From an uncultured Oscillospiraceae bacterium (GTDB lineage: Bacteria; Bacillota; Clostridia; Oscillospirales; Oscillospiraceae): 39,117 nt of DNA. Positions 6,724 to 15,085 of the stretch are shown in pieces (position 1 is the first letter of the stretch; each line of letters opens with the position of its first letter). The stretch is from assembly GCA_947600025.1 (NCBI GenBank), contig CANQFY010000012.1, positions 1 to 39,117 on the forward strand. Direction: 5' to 3'. The notes under the pieces were generated by a model. That model ran no database searches, was not told the DNA's origin, and saw only the letters and a list, made by a program, of their open reading frames with translations. The translations under genes and the position numbers were made by a program.

Positions 6724-6984
6724 ATTATGGCAATATTTAAAAAAAGTCAATTAATGAGTTGTATCTGCCGCTGTTCCGTTTCACGGTGAAATAAACAATC
6801 CCGTGACCTCGAATTTATCAGGGAAAAGGCTTCGCGGGTTCAAATCTATCTTTTTCGTACCCCATTGACAATAAAGACCGCATTTTGGCGGCCTTTATTA
6901 GTAGAGGCGAGGGGCCGGCACCGGCTTTTCCCCAGACAATGTAGTGAATAAACTTTCAGATTACCGGAAGTCCCAATAGACCAA
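6724..6984. other. Intergenic region at the right edge of the ssrA island
   Basis: No gene is seen. It holds a T-loop-like GGGTTCAAATC (about 6838-6848), a terminator hairpin (6870-6899) and GAGGCGAGGGG (6904-6914), which is the inverse complement of 11 bp in the 3' end of tmRNA (CCCCTCGCCTC, 4020-4030). These could be remnants of an integration site. Confidence 0.45.
6870..6899. terminator. Hairpin terminator, bidirectional
   Basis: AATAAAGACCGC (6870-6881) pairs with GCGGCCTTTATT (6888-6899) with one mismatch; A-rich on the left and T-rich on the right, so it can work in both directions. Confidence 0.65.
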
Positions 6985-7008
6985 AGCGGCGGGATCAGTC
7001 CCGCCGCT
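6985..7008. terminator. GC-rich hairpin over the end of the phosphatase gene
   Basis: AGCGGCGGGA (6985-6994), loop tcag, TCCCGCCGCT (6999-7008). It overlaps the stop codon of the phosphatase gene; followed by CGTTTTCGTTTT on the plus strand. Confidence 0.5.
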
Positions 7009-7726
7009 CGTTTTCGTTTTCATACCGCTCCCGGAACCGGGCGGAGAAGGCTGGCTCCTCGCCAGCGGCGTAGAGATGGGAGATGTCCCCAAAGGCGCTC
7101 ATGCGGAAATAGGCCAGCCCCTTCCGACGCTCCTCCGTCACCAGGGTGGTCACAGACGAGGGAGCGGCGCAGAGCCCATGCCACAGCGGCATGGGGGAGA
7201 TGTTCAGTAGATGGCTCAGCAGCACGCACTCCACGCCAAAGTGGCAGAAAAAGGCCAGGGTATCTCCGTTTCCCGCCTCCGTTCGGTACAGCCGCCCCGC
7301 CCGGACGTAGCCATTTCCCGCCAGCACCTGGTCCAGACCCTGGCAGACCCAGTCGTAGGCCTGCTTCACTCCGCCCGCCTCCATGGCAGGGTGGTGATAC
7401 CACCGGTCCGGCAGGAAAAAGTCCGGCTCCGCCGTCCAGTCCCCAGGGAGCCAGTCCCAGGGCACCATGTCCCGGTCCGGGGCGTCGGGGCGACGAATGG
7501 GAGCCTGAAATTCCCGGAGCCAGGGCTTAACCTCCGCTTCCCGATTCAGTTTCTCCAAGGTGGGTGCGGCGGTATCCCGGGCCCGGCCCAGCGGAGACGA
7601 ATAAAACTTCCGAATTTCCAAAGCGGAAAGCCGGGACGCCAGGAGCCGGGCTTCCCGGAAACCCTTGGGTGTCAAAGAATCCCGGGCGTAGTCCGGGTCG
7701 GCATGGCGGATGAGCAGCAGCTTCAT
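6995..7726 (-). CDS. Histidine phosphatase family protein
   Basis: A 243-aa phosphoglycerate-mutase-like phosphatase. The N-terminal LLLIRHADPDY carries the RH catalytic motif (phospho-His), SSPLGRARDTAAP is the second conserved block, and FFCHFGVECVLL supplies the second His of the branch-2-like core. It dephosphorylates an unknown small molecule; context gives no substrate. It has its own promoter (7750-7778) and is divergent from the OLE RNA gene, occupying the place where ispA and xseB lie upstream of OLE in Halalkalibacterium (Bacillus) halodurans. Confidence 0.88.
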   Translation of the reverse strand: MKLLLIRHADPDYARDSLTPKGFREARLLASRLSALEIRKFYSSPLGRARDTAAPTLEKLNREAEVKPWLREFQAPIRRPDAPDRDMVPWDWLPGDWTAEPDFFLPDRWYHHPAMEAGGVKQAYDWVCQGLDQVLAGNGYVRAGRLYRTEAGNGDTLAFFCHFGVECVLLSHLLNISPMPLWHGLCAAPSSVTTLVTEERRKGLAYFRMSAFGDISHLYAAGEEPAFSARFRERYENENERRD

Positions 7727-7749
7727 AGGGGCCTCCCAATTTTTTATCC

Positions 7750-7778
7750 ATTATATCAGACCCTTTGAAACTTTGCAA
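7750..7778 (-). promoter_or_regulatory. Promoter of the histidine phosphatase gene
   Basis: On the minus strand TTGCAA (7773-7778), 17-nt spacer, TATAAT (rc 7750-7755), just upstream of GGGAGG and the ATG at 7726. Confidence 0.75.
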
Positions 7779-7848
7779 GGGATGGGCAAAAAAGAGAGGC
7801 AAGGACGCCTCCATCGCCACTTTTCTTCCGGGGGATATGAAAAAATAC

Positions 7849-7877
7849 TTGTATATTTCCCAAAAATGTGATACGAT
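7849..7877 (+). promoter_or_regulatory. Likely promoter of OLE RNA
   Basis: TTGTAT (7849-7854), 17-nt spacer, TACGAT (7872-7877). Transcription would begin near 7884, at the left edge of the structured region. Confidence 0.6.
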
Positions 7878-7883
7878 ATCACT

Positions 7884-8493
7884 TAGACGGCGCAGTATCC
7901 TAGTCGAAGCGGCCGGTTCCCAAGAAGGGCCTAAAAATCCTTTGAAGGGCATATCGATGAAGTCCCTGGTGTTTGCTTTTTGCGCCCAGCTTAGGGTGGA
8001 TGCTGGGGGTTAAGGATCCCGGGCGCACCCCAATGGCATGGGGTATCCGACCCGGTTTCCGTGGAGACCTTTTCTTGTGCGACGGCGGAAGAGCCCCTGT
8101 TGGACCCGTCCGCGTACGAACTAGGTATGAACCTGCAAGGCGGTGCACAGAATCGTGTGCTGCGTGCAGAGTAGCCTGCCTTGCGTGGGTATGTGGGGAA
8201 AGGGGACAGGCGAAACGTTTCATGGCCATGGAATTTTCGCAATCGCTCCTGGAAACCATGCCTGCAAAAGAGGCTAAGAATCGGATCGCTTCGCAGTGGA
8301 AAACACCTAGGCTGTCCTAACCGGGCGGGTAGGGGATTGCAGTACGGACTCAGTGGCAATCGGGTAGTCAGAACCGGCAACGCCTGAACGGACGGATCAA
8401 ACGGAAACGGCCCGCACGGCAACGGCGGGTACCGTCCGGGGAAAACCAACCCGACCTAAGCCGTAAGATTTATCCTGCCTGCCGCCGTCTTAC
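7884..8493 (+). ncRNA. ole: OLE RNA (Ornate, Large, Extremophilic non-coding RNA)
   Basis: A ~600-nt stretch without a credible gene but dense in GC-rich inverted repeats, directly before a small membrane protein gene and dxs-tlyA-nadK-argR-recN. OLE RNA is about 600 nt and in H. halodurans lies between ispA and oapA-dxs-tlyA-argR-recN, so length, partner gene and synteny all agree. Local structure includes CCCAGC...GCTGGG (about 7984-8007), ACCCCAATGGCATGGGGT (about 8029-8046) and a terminal stem GTAAGA...TCTTAC (about 8463-8493). Established knowledge: OLE RNA binds the membrane protein OapA and is linked to responses to cold, alcohol and Mg2+ stress. Ends are estimates. I could not run the covariance model, so identity rests on context and size. 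Confidence 0.85.
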
Positions 8494-8519
8494 TTAAAAA
8501 TAAGGAGCGTTTCTTCCAA

Positions 8520-9113
8520 GTGGCTAAATCCGACCCGGACGCGGGAAAAAAAGAGCGAAATAAGACGATCCGTTGGGTCGTCACCATTTTCCTGGTCACG
8601 CTTCTTGTCTCTGCGGTGATCTCCCTGATCTCCGAGGAGCTTTTGGACGGAAGCGGCATTTTCGCCGCCTTCCTGATCCTGTTTACGATCGTTTTTGTGG
8701 GCATTGTCTTTGATATTGTGGGCGTGGCCGTCACCTCCGCCGATGAGCGGCCCTTCCACTCCATGGCCGCCAGGAAAGTTCCCGGGGCCCAGGAGGCCAT
8801 CCGGCTTCTGCGCAACGCCGAGCGGGTCAGCTCCATCTGCAACGACGTGGTGGGGGATATCTGCGGCGTGGTATCCGGCGCGGCTTCGGCGGTGATCGCG
8901 TCCCAACTGATCCAGAATTTTTCCTTCAGCTGGCCTCGGGCGGCAGGCCTTTTTATGTCCGCCCTGGTGGCGGGTGTGACGGTGGGCGGCAAGGCCGTGG
9001 GCAAGACCCTTGCCATCGGCTCCGCCACCCAGATCGTCCACCTGGTGGGGCGGCTGATCCACTGGTTCCGCACCCTGCCGGCGTTGTTCCGTAGGGCAAA
9101 AAAGAAAGGTTAG
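8520..9113 (+). CDS. oapA: OLE-associated membrane protein OapA
   Basis: A 197-aa integral membrane protein. A basic N-terminus (KKERNK) precedes hydrophobic segments at about residues 19-37, 46-70, 110-130 and 137-165, and the C-terminus is basic (FRRAKKKG). Acidic residues sit inside or next to membrane segments (FDIVGVAVTSADE, CNDVVGDICG), as expected of OapA. It starts at GTG 8520 after TAAGGAGCG (12-nt spacing, slightly long), about 25 nt downstream of the OLE RNA 3' stem, so it is probably read through from the OLE promoter. dxs begins 12 nt after it. Established role: OapA binds OLE RNA and anchors it at the membrane as a ribonucleoprotein. Identification relies on position, size and topology. 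Confidence 0.85.
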   Translation: MAKSDPDAGKKERNKTIRWVVTIFLVTLLVSAVISLISEELLDGSGIFAAFLILFTIVFVGIVFDIVGVAVTSADERPFHSMAARKVPGAQEAIRLLRNAERVSSICNDVVGDICGVVSGAASAVIASQLIQNFSFSWPRAAGLFMSALVAGVTVGGKAVGKTLAIGSATQIVHLVGRLIHWFRTLPALFRRAKKKG

Positions 9114-9125
9114 GAAGATTATGCC

Positions 9126-10985
9126 GTGAGCATATTGGAAAATATTCAGGGTCATCAGGACCTGCTGTGCCTGAACCATCAGGAGAGGCTCATTCTGTGC
9201 CGGGAGATCCGGGAATTTTTGGTCAGGAACGTCTCTCAAACTGGGGGCCATCTGGCCTCCAATTTAGGCGTGGTGGAGTTGACGGTGGCTTTGGAGACGG
9301 TATTTGATACCGCCGTTGACCGCCTGGTATTTGATGTGGGTCATCAGTCTTATGTTCATAAGCTGCTGACCGGCCGCCAGGCGGATTTTAAGCGCCTACG
9401 CCGATTCGGCGGCATGGCAGGCTTTCCCAAGCCGGAGGAGAGCGATACCGACGCCTTTGTGGCGGGCCACGCCTCCAGCGCGGTGTCCGTGGCTCTGGGC
9501 ATGGCCCGGGCAAGGACGCTGATGGGGGAAAACTACTGCGTTGCCGCCGTTCTGGGGGACGGGGCCGCCACCGGGGGCTTGGCCTTCGAGGGGCTCAGCG
9601 ATACCGCCGTCAGCGGAGAGCCCATGGTCATCATCCTCAACGACAATGAGATGTCCATCGACAAAAATGTGGGGGGCCTTGCCAAGCACCTGGCCCATCT
9701 GCGCACCGACCAGCGGTATCTGGACATCAAGCAGTGGTACAAGCGGGCGCTGCTGAAGATCCCCGGCGGCGCCGCGTTGTATCGGTTTTCTCACAATCTG
9801 AAAAGCTGGCTCAAGCGCTCTCTGATCCCCTCCACCATCTTTGACGAGATGGGCCTGACCTATTTGGGCCCGGTGGACGGCCACGATCTGCCCGCGCTGA
9901 TCGCCTTGCTGCAATATGCGAAGAACGCGGAAAAGCCGGTGGTAGTCCATGTGCTGACCCAGAAGGGCCGGGGCTACGCCCCGGCGGAGCAGGACCCTGC
10001 CAAGTTCCACGGCGTGGGGACCTTTGACCCCGTCACCGGCGAGGTGCCGGAAAAGACCGGCGAGACCTATTCCCAGCGGTTCGGGGACGTATTGTGCCGT
10101 CTGGCAGAGGAGGACCGGCGGGTCTGTGCGATTACCGCCGCCATGCCCGGCGGGACCGGGCTGCTGCCCTTTAAAGAGCGGTTTCCAAACCGTCTGTTCG
10201 ACGTGGGCATTGCCGAGGGCCACGCCGTTACCATGGCCGGGGGCCTTGCCAAGCAGGGCATGATCCCCGTGGCGGCCATCTATTCCACCTTCCTCCAGCG
10301 GTCCTATGATATGATCCTCCAGGACGTGGCCATGCTGGGGCTCCATGTGGTGCTGGCGGTGGACCGGGCCGGGCTGGTGGGAGAGGATGGGGCCACCCAT
10401 CAAGGCACCTTTGACGTGGGATTTCTTCGTCAGGCCCCGGGATTGACCCTATTGGCTCCCGGAAGCCTGCTGGAATTGGAACAAATGCTGACCTGGGCGG
10501 TCAAGGAGCAGTCCGGCCCTGTGGCCATTCGCTATCCCCGGGGCGGGGAAGGGTCCTACCGGGACTCCGCCTGGGGCAGGGGGCGGGTCTGCCGCCACAG
10601 GATTGGCGGGGACGCCGCGATTTTGACCTACGGATGCCGGATGCTGGACAACGCCCTGGCGGCGGCGGACCGCCTAGCCGGGGAGGGGATTCAGTTAACG
10701 GTGCTGCGGCTGCTGGAGCTTTCCCCACTGCCGTCGGAGGAGGTTCTTGCCCTGCTGCCCGACGGGCCCCTGATCATCGCGGAGGAGGCCTGCGCCGGCT
10801 CCGGGATCAAGGAAGCCCTTGCCTGGGAGTTGGAGAGATTGGGATTCGGCGGGACCGTTTTGGGATTGGATCTGGGGCACCGATTCATCCCCCATGGGGA
10901 CCTCCAGTCCCTTTACGGGATGTGCGGCTTGGATGGAGACGCCCTTGCCGCCGCCGTGAGAAAGGCGGTGGGCCGTGAAGATTAA
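9126..10985 (+). CDS. dxs: 1-deoxy-D-xylulose-5-phosphate synthase
   Basis: A 619-aa thiamine-diphosphate enzyme that condenses pyruvate and glyceraldehyde-3-phosphate to DXP, the first step of the MEP isoprenoid pathway. Visible features are GGHLASNLG near residue 40, the GHASSAVSVALGMA block, the ThDP/Mg2+ motif GDGAATGG (about residues 145-152) with the following NDNEMSI, and the pyrimidine and C-terminal transketolase domains (YSTFLQRSYDMI, DRAGLVGEDGATHQG). GTG at 9126 is chosen as the start; the ATG five bases earlier is out of frame and stops immediately. Upstream is the oapA stop, and the 3' end overlaps tlyA by 11 bp, so translation is coupled. Confidence 0.97.
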   Translation: MSILENIQGHQDLLCLNHQERLILCREIREFLVRNVSQTGGHLASNLGVVELTVALETVFDTAVDRLVFDVGHQSYVHKLLTGRQADFKRLRRFGGMAGFPKPEESDTDAFVAGHASSAVSVALGMARARTLMGENYCVAAVLGDGAATGGLAFEGLSDTAVSGEPMVIILNDNEMSIDKNVGGLAKHLAHLRTDQRYLDIKQWYKRALLKIPGGAALYRFSHNLKSWLKRSLIPSTIFDEMGLTYLGPVDGHDLPALIALLQYAKNAEKPVVVHVLTQKGRGYAPAEQDPAKFHGVGTFDPVTGEVPEKTGETYSQRFGDVLCRLAEEDRRVCAITAAMPGGTGLLPFKERFPNRLFDVGIAEGHAVTMAGGLAKQGMIPVAAIYSTFLQRSYDMILQDVAMLGLHVVLAVDRAGLVGEDGATHQGTFDVGFLRQAPGLTLLAPGSLLELEQMLTWAVKEQSGPVAIRYPRGGEGSYRDSAWGRGRVCRHRIGGDAAILTYGCRMLDNALAAADRLAGEGIQLTVLRLLELSPLPSEEVLALLPDGPLIIAEEACAGSGIKEALAWELERLGFGGTVLGLDLGHRFIPHGDLQSLYGMCGLDGDALAAAVRKAVGRED

Positions 10986-11778
10986 AAAACGCTTGGACGT
11001 ACTGCTGACGGATCGGGGATTTGTGGAAAACCGCACCAAGGCCCAGGCCGTCATCATGAGCGGCCAGGTCTACGTCAATGGGCAGAAGGCCGATAAGCCG
11101 GGGGCTTCTTTTGAGGAGACGGCGGCCCTGGAGGTCCGTGGGGAGACCTGCCCCTATGTCAGCCGGGGCGGCTATAAGCTGGAAAAGGCCCTGGATACCT
11201 TCGGCATTGACCCAAGGGGCTATGTGTGCAGCGATTCCGGCGCCTCCACTGGAGGCTTTACCGATTGCCTGCTCCAGCGGGGCGCCAAAAAGGTCTTCGC
11301 CATCGATGTGGGCTACGGGCAGCTGGACTACCGGCTCCGCTCGGATCCCCGGGTGGTGGTGATGGAGCGCACCAATATTCGCTATGTCACCCCGGAGCAA
11401 ATCGGGGAGCAGCTGGATCTGTCGGTGGTGGACGTGAGCTTCATCTCCTTGAAGCTGGTGCTGCCGGTCATTGACATGCTTCTGAAGGAAACCGGCCAGG
11501 TGGTCTGCCTGATCAAGCCCCAGTTTGAGGCGGGGCGGGAAAAGGTGGGCAAAAAGGGCGTGGTCCGGGAAAAGAGCACCCACTTGGAGGTGCTGCGGGA
11601 TTTTTTGACCGCGGCACAGGCCATTGGGTTTACGGTGCTGGGGCTGACCTATTCCCCGGTCAAGGGGCCGGAGGGAAATATCGAGTTTTTGGCGCACCTG
11701 AGCAAGCTGCCGGGGCAGAAGTCCTGCCCGGAGCCTGCCCAGGTGGTGGAAGACGCCCATGAGGCGTTGAAGGGGTGA
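10975..11778 (+). CDS. tlyA: TlyA-family rRNA 2'-O-methyltransferase
   Basis: A 267-aa protein with an N-terminal S4 RNA-binding domain (KRLDVLLTDRGFVENRTKAQ, VYVNGQ) and a Rossmann methyltransferase domain (SGASTGGFTDCLLQ as SAM motif I, AIDVGYGQLDYRLR, VVDVSFISL, LIKPQFEAGRE). TlyA methylates 2'-OH of cytidines in 16S (and in some species 23S) rRNA. Motif I reads CSDSGAS where most relatives have a hydrophobic residue and DxGAS. The start is GTG 10975 within the dxs end, and its stop overlaps the nadK GTG start (GTGA). The position next to dxs, argR and recN is the usual one in Firmicutes. Confidence 0.95.
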   Translation: MKIKKRLDVLLTDRGFVENRTKAQAVIMSGQVYVNGQKADKPGASFEETAALEVRGETCPYVSRGGYKLEKALDTFGIDPRGYVCSDSGASTGGFTDCLLQRGAKKVFAIDVGYGQLDYRLRSDPRVVVMERTNIRYVTPEQIGEQLDLSVVDVSFISLKLVLPVIDMLLKETGQVVCLIKPQFEAGREKVGKKGVVREKSTHLEVLRDFLTAAQAIGFTVLGLTYSPVKGPEGNIEFLAHLSKLPGQKSCPEPAQVVEDAHEALKG

Positions 11779-12641
11779 AATTGTTGAAAAAGGTGGTCAT
11801 GACCCCCAATCCCTACCGGGACAAGAGCTTTTCCACCGTCCGGGCGGCTGTGGAAATCCTCAGAGCCGCTGGGGTGGAGGTGAAGCTCTGCCTGCCCTTC
11901 GAGGTGGACCGGAGTTACACGCTACCCAAGGATCTGCGCTTTTCCCGGCTGGACCGGGAGCTGCCGGAGGCGGACGCGGTGATCTGCTTCGGCGGGGACG
12001 GGACAATTCTGCACATGGCAAAGGCGGCGACTCGCTGCGGAAAGCCGGTGCTGGGCGTGAACATCGGAACCATGGGCTTTATGGCGGAACTGGAAAGTAC
12101 CGAGCTGGATCAGCTGCCCCGGCTCACCACCGGAGACTTTACGCTGGACAGCCGGATGATGCTGGACGTTTCCGTTCAGCGGGGCCGGGACATTCTCTTT
12201 CACGATATCTGCCTCAACGACGCGGTGGTGACCAAGGGCGCGGTTGCCCGGATTATCCAGCTGGCGGTAAAGTGCGACGGGGTGGAGTGCCTGGAATTTG
12301 GTGGGGACGGACTGATCATTGCCACGCCCACTGGTTCCACGGCTTACAGCCTTTCCGCCGGGGGCCCCATAGTGGAGCCGGAGGCCGCCAACATTCTGAT
12401 CACCCCCATCTGCGCCCACGACGTGGGCAGCCGCTGCGTTGTGGCCTCAGATCAGCGGGTGGTGACGGTGAGCCTGGGGAAGAACGCCCGCCGGAACGCC
12501 TTTTTATCCGTGGACGGGGGCAAGGCCCTGCGTTTGGAGGCGGGGGATGTAGCAACGGTGCGCAAGTCGCAGCTGGTGACCAAGCTGATCCGTCTGAAAA
12601 GCCGGAGCTTTTACGACGTGCTGAATATGAAATTTAAATAA
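11775..12641 (+). CDS. nadK: NAD kinase
   Basis: A 288-aa ATP- or polyphosphate-dependent kinase making NADP+ from NAD+. The GGDGT motif is at residues 73-77 (CFGGDGTILHMAKAA), the NDAVV motif precedes the substrate site, and GGDGLIIATPTGSTAYSLSAGGP is the conserved second Gly-rich block. The GTG start at 11775 overlaps the tlyA stop by 4 bp. Its insertion between tlyA and argR is common in Clostridia and keeps the cluster tightly coupled. Confidence 0.97.
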   Translation: MKLLKKVVMTPNPYRDKSFSTVRAAVEILRAAGVEVKLCLPFEVDRSYTLPKDLRFSRLDRELPEADAVICFGGDGTILHMAKAATRCGKPVLGVNIGTMGFMAELESTELDQLPRLTTGDFTLDSRMMLDVSVQRGRDILFHDICLNDAVVTKGAVARIIQLAVKCDGVECLEFGGDGLIIATPTGSTAYSLSAGGPIVEPEAANILITPICAHDVGSRCVVASDQRVVTVSLGKNARRNAFLSVDGGKALRLEAGDVATVRKSQLVTKLIRLKSRSFYDVLNMKFK

Positions 12642-12665
12642 CCAACAGATATAGGGAGGAACAAC

Positions 12666-13118
12666 ATGAAGAATCAACGTCAGGCCAAGATCCTGGAATT
12701 GATCACCACCCGCCAGGTGGAGACCCAGGAGCAGCTTCTCGCCCTTTTGGAGGCGGAGGGAATCCATACCACCCAGGCCACCATTTCCCGGGACGTGAAG
12801 GAGCTGCGCATCGTCAAGGAGCTGACCGGCCTAGGTACCTACCGCTATACCACAGCGGACAACGCCGTGACCGGCAATTTTTCCACCCGGCTCCACACCA
12901 TTTTCCGGGAGAGCGTTACATCTCTGGACTATGCCCAGAATATCGTCGTCATCCGCACCCTGCCGGGCCTGGCCTCCGCCGCCGGTTCCGCTCTGGACGC
13001 CATGAGCCTCAGCGCCGTGGTGGGCACCCTGGCCGGGGACGACACGCTGATTGTGATTATGCGGGACAGCAATACCGCCGCCTCCTTCTGCGGCGAGATC
13101 AAGAATCTGCTGAACTGA
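12666..13118 (+). CDS. argR: Arginine repressor ArgR
   Basis: A 150-aa regulator with an N-terminal winged helix (RQAKILELITTRQVETQEQL, TTQATISRDVKEL) and a C-terminal oligomerisation and arginine-binding domain ending with GTLAGDDTLIVIMRD. It represses arginine biosynthesis genes as an arginine-bound hexamer. RBS GGGAGGAACAAC lies 3' of nadK in a 24-bp gap. Adjacency to recN is a classic Firmicutes arrangement. No ARG box was found near it by eye. Confidence 0.96.
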   Translation: MKNQRQAKILELITTRQVETQEQLLALLEAEGIHTTQATISRDVKELRIVKELTGLGTYRYTTADNAVTGNFSTRLHTIFRESVTSLDYAQNIVVIRTLPGLASAAGSALDAMSLSAVVGTLAGDDTLIVIMRDSNTAASFCGEIKNLLN

Positions 13119-13136
13119 TGGGAAAGGAGCGCCGGG

Positions 13137-14789
13137 ATGCTGAGTCTTCTGCATATTGAAAATATCGCGGTGGTGGAGCGGGCGGAGATCGCCTTTCACC
13201 CCGGTTTCAACGTGCTGACCGGCGAGACCGGCGCTGGCAAATCCATCGTGATCGACGCCATTTCCGCCATTCTGGGCCGCCGGGCCTACCGGGACATGAT
13301 CCGCACCGGGGAGAGCCGGGCCAGCGTTCGGGCAATTTTTACCCAGGTGCCGGAGCTTCCCTGGTTTCAGGAAAACGGCGTGCCCTATGACCCGGAGACG
13401 GTGATCCAGCGGGAGATCTACCTGGACGGGCGGAACGTGTGCCGGGTCAACGGCAGCCTGGTGACGGTGTCCATCCTCCACGCTCTGGGGATCCAGCTGA
13501 TCAACATCCATGGGCAGCACGACGCCGCCACCCTCTTTGACGAGGAAAACCATCTGCAATATCTGGACGCCTACGCTGAAAATCAGGCTCTGCGTCAGGA
13601 CTATGGGGAAAAGTACGCCGCCCTGGCCGCCCTGCGGAAGAAGATCGACAGCCTGACCATGGACGAGGGGGAGAAGCTCCGGCGGATGGAGTCCCTGCAG
13701 TACCAGATCCAGGAGATTACCCGGGCCAATCTCACCGCGGGAGAGGACGAGGCCCTGGAGGAGCGGCGCAAGATTTTGCAGAACGCGGAAAAGCTGAGCA
13801 GCGGGATGGACGCCGCCGTGGAGTGCCTCTACGGCGGGGAGGATACCGACGGTGCCGCCGGACTGCTTTCAGAAGCGGAGCGGGAGCTGAGCCGCCTGGC
13901 CCGGTTCGGGGAGCCCTTCGCCACCCTGCACCGGCAGGTGGCGGACCTCAAATATCAGGTGCAGGACGCCGCCGAGGAGGCCCGCGCCGCCCGGGACGAT
14001 CTGAGCTACTCCGCCGAAGAGCTGGAGAATATCGAAAGCCGCCTGGACGTGATCCACCGCCTTCGCAGAAAGTATGGCTCCTCCTGTCAGGAGATTTTGG
14101 ATTACTGCCAGAAAGCCCAGGAGCAGCTGGACCGGATCCAGTTCGCCGACGACGAGCTGCTGCGGTTGAAAACCAAGCTGGCCCAGGCGGAAAAGGATGC
14201 CATGGAATCGGCGGTCCGCCTGTCCCAAAACCGGAAGGAAGCGGGCCAGCGGCTGTCCCAGGCCATTTTGGAGGAGCTGCGGCAGCTGGATATGCCCAGG
14301 GTGCAGTTTGCCTGTCCGTTTACCCAGACTCCTCTGGGACCCAACGGCATGGATTCCGCCGCTTTTTATCTTTCCGCCAACGCCGGGGAGGCGCTGAAGC
14401 CTCTGAGCCGGGTGGCCTCCGGCGGCGAGCTGGCCCGGATCATGCTGGCCATGAAAAACGTCCTGGCCCGGCAGGATCAGGTGGCGACCCTGATTTTCGA
14501 TGAAGTGGACACCGGCGTCTCCGGCCGGGCGGCCCAGAAGGTGGCGGAGAAGCTCCGCAACCTGGCCCGGGACAAGCAGGTGCTCTGCGTCACCCATCTG
14601 CCTCAGCTGGCGGCCCTGGGGGATACCCATCTGCTCATCTCCAAGTCCGAGCGGGAGGGTCGAACCTATACCACCGTCACCCCCCTGGACCGAGAGGGCC
14701 GGATTCGGGAGCTGGCCCGGATCATCGGCGGAGCCAGCATCACCCCCATCACCCTGCAAAGCGCGGCGGAAATGCTGGATCACCCTTGA
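13137..14789 (+). CDS. recN: DNA repair protein RecN
   Basis: A 550-aa SMC-like ATPase acting early in double-strand break repair. Walker A is GETGAGKS (residues 29-36); long helical coiled-coil arms run from about residue 155 to 380 (LRKKIDSL..., EEARAARDDLSYSAEELENIESRLD); the ABC signature is SRVASGGELARIMLA and Walker B is TLIFDEVDTGVSG. Length is typical. The start is ATG 13137 after GGAAAGGAGCGCCGGG. Unlike many Clostridia there is no spoIVB-spo0A downstream; the T-box leader promoter overlaps its stop. Confidence 0.97.
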   Translation: MLSLLHIENIAVVERAEIAFHPGFNVLTGETGAGKSIVIDAISAILGRRAYRDMIRTGESRASVRAIFTQVPELPWFQENGVPYDPETVIQREIYLDGRNVCRVNGSLVTVSILHALGIQLINIHGQHDAATLFDEENHLQYLDAYAENQALRQDYGEKYAALAALRKKIDSLTMDEGEKLRRMESLQYQIQEITRANLTAGEDEALEERRKILQNAEKLSSGMDAAVECLYGGEDTDGAAGLLSEAERELSRLARFGEPFATLHRQVADLKYQVQDAAEEARAARDDLSYSAEELENIESRLDVIHRLRRKYGSSCQEILDYCQKAQEQLDRIQFADDELLRLKTKLAQAEKDAMESAVRLSQNRKEAGQRLSQAILEELRQLDMPRVQFACPFTQTPLGPNGMDSAAFYLSANAGEALKPLSRVASGGELARIMLAMKNVLARQDQVATLIFDEVDTGVSGRAAQKVAEKLRNLARDKQVLCVTHLPQLAALGDTHLLISKSEREGRTYTTVTPLDREGRIRELARIIGGASITPITLQSAAEMLDHP

Positions 14790-14814
14790 CAAAACGGTTT
14801 TTTTCTGCTAGGAT
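14786..14814 (+). promoter_or_regulatory. Promoter of the tyrosine T-box leader
   Basis: TTGACA (14786-14791), 17-nt spacer, TAGGAT (14809-14814), overlapping the end of recN. Confidence 0.8.
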
Positions 14815-14820
14815 ACTACC

Positions 14821-15068
14821 AACGCGATGAAGGGATGCTTATTTGCCCCCAACCCCTCCAGAGAGCTGCCGGATGGTGCGAGGCAGCGGGGCAGGCGATG
14901 AAATTACCTCCCGGAGCGGCCCGCCTGAAAAAGTAGGGCGGGACGGGTCGGCCCGATAGCGCCGGGGTGTGCTTCACACCGTAAGGGCATGGCCGGGAGG
15001 CCCTGCCGAATCAGAGGTGGTACCGCGTAAATTACGCCCTCTGTCCTGCTTGGACAGGGGGATTTTCA
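14821..15068 (+). promoter_or_regulatory. T-box riboswitch, probably tRNA-Tyr responsive
   Basis: Stem I carries AGAGAG (about 14861) and the GGTG-type distal motif; the T-box AGAGGTGGTACCGCG lies at 15013-15027. It is followed by a terminator stem (CCCTCTGTCC / GGACAGGGGG, about 15036-15061) ending GATTTTCATTT. Uncharged tRNA pairing with UGGU stabilises the antiterminator. TAC at 14905-14907 is a plausible specifier, fitting tyrS downstream, but I am unsure of its exact placement. The controlled unit is the MBL-fold gene plus tyrS. Confidence 0.92.
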
Positions 15069-15085
15069 TTTGGGAGGGAAAAAGT

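Noticed and set aside
7900..8450. Overlapping open frames on both strands (for example 7973-8320 plus, 7991-8449 minus)
   Set aside because: They lack RBSs, have arginine/proline-rich improbable proteins, and lie in the structured OLE RNA region.
7884..8493. RNase P RNA, group II intron or 6S RNA as alternative to OLE
   Set aside because: I see no RNase P or intron domain V signature, and 6S RNA is far shorter; gene context fits OLE.
14969..15085. Upstream extension of the MBL-fold gene
   Set aside because: It would run through the T-box and its terminator; a strong RBS and the family N-terminus place the start at 15086.
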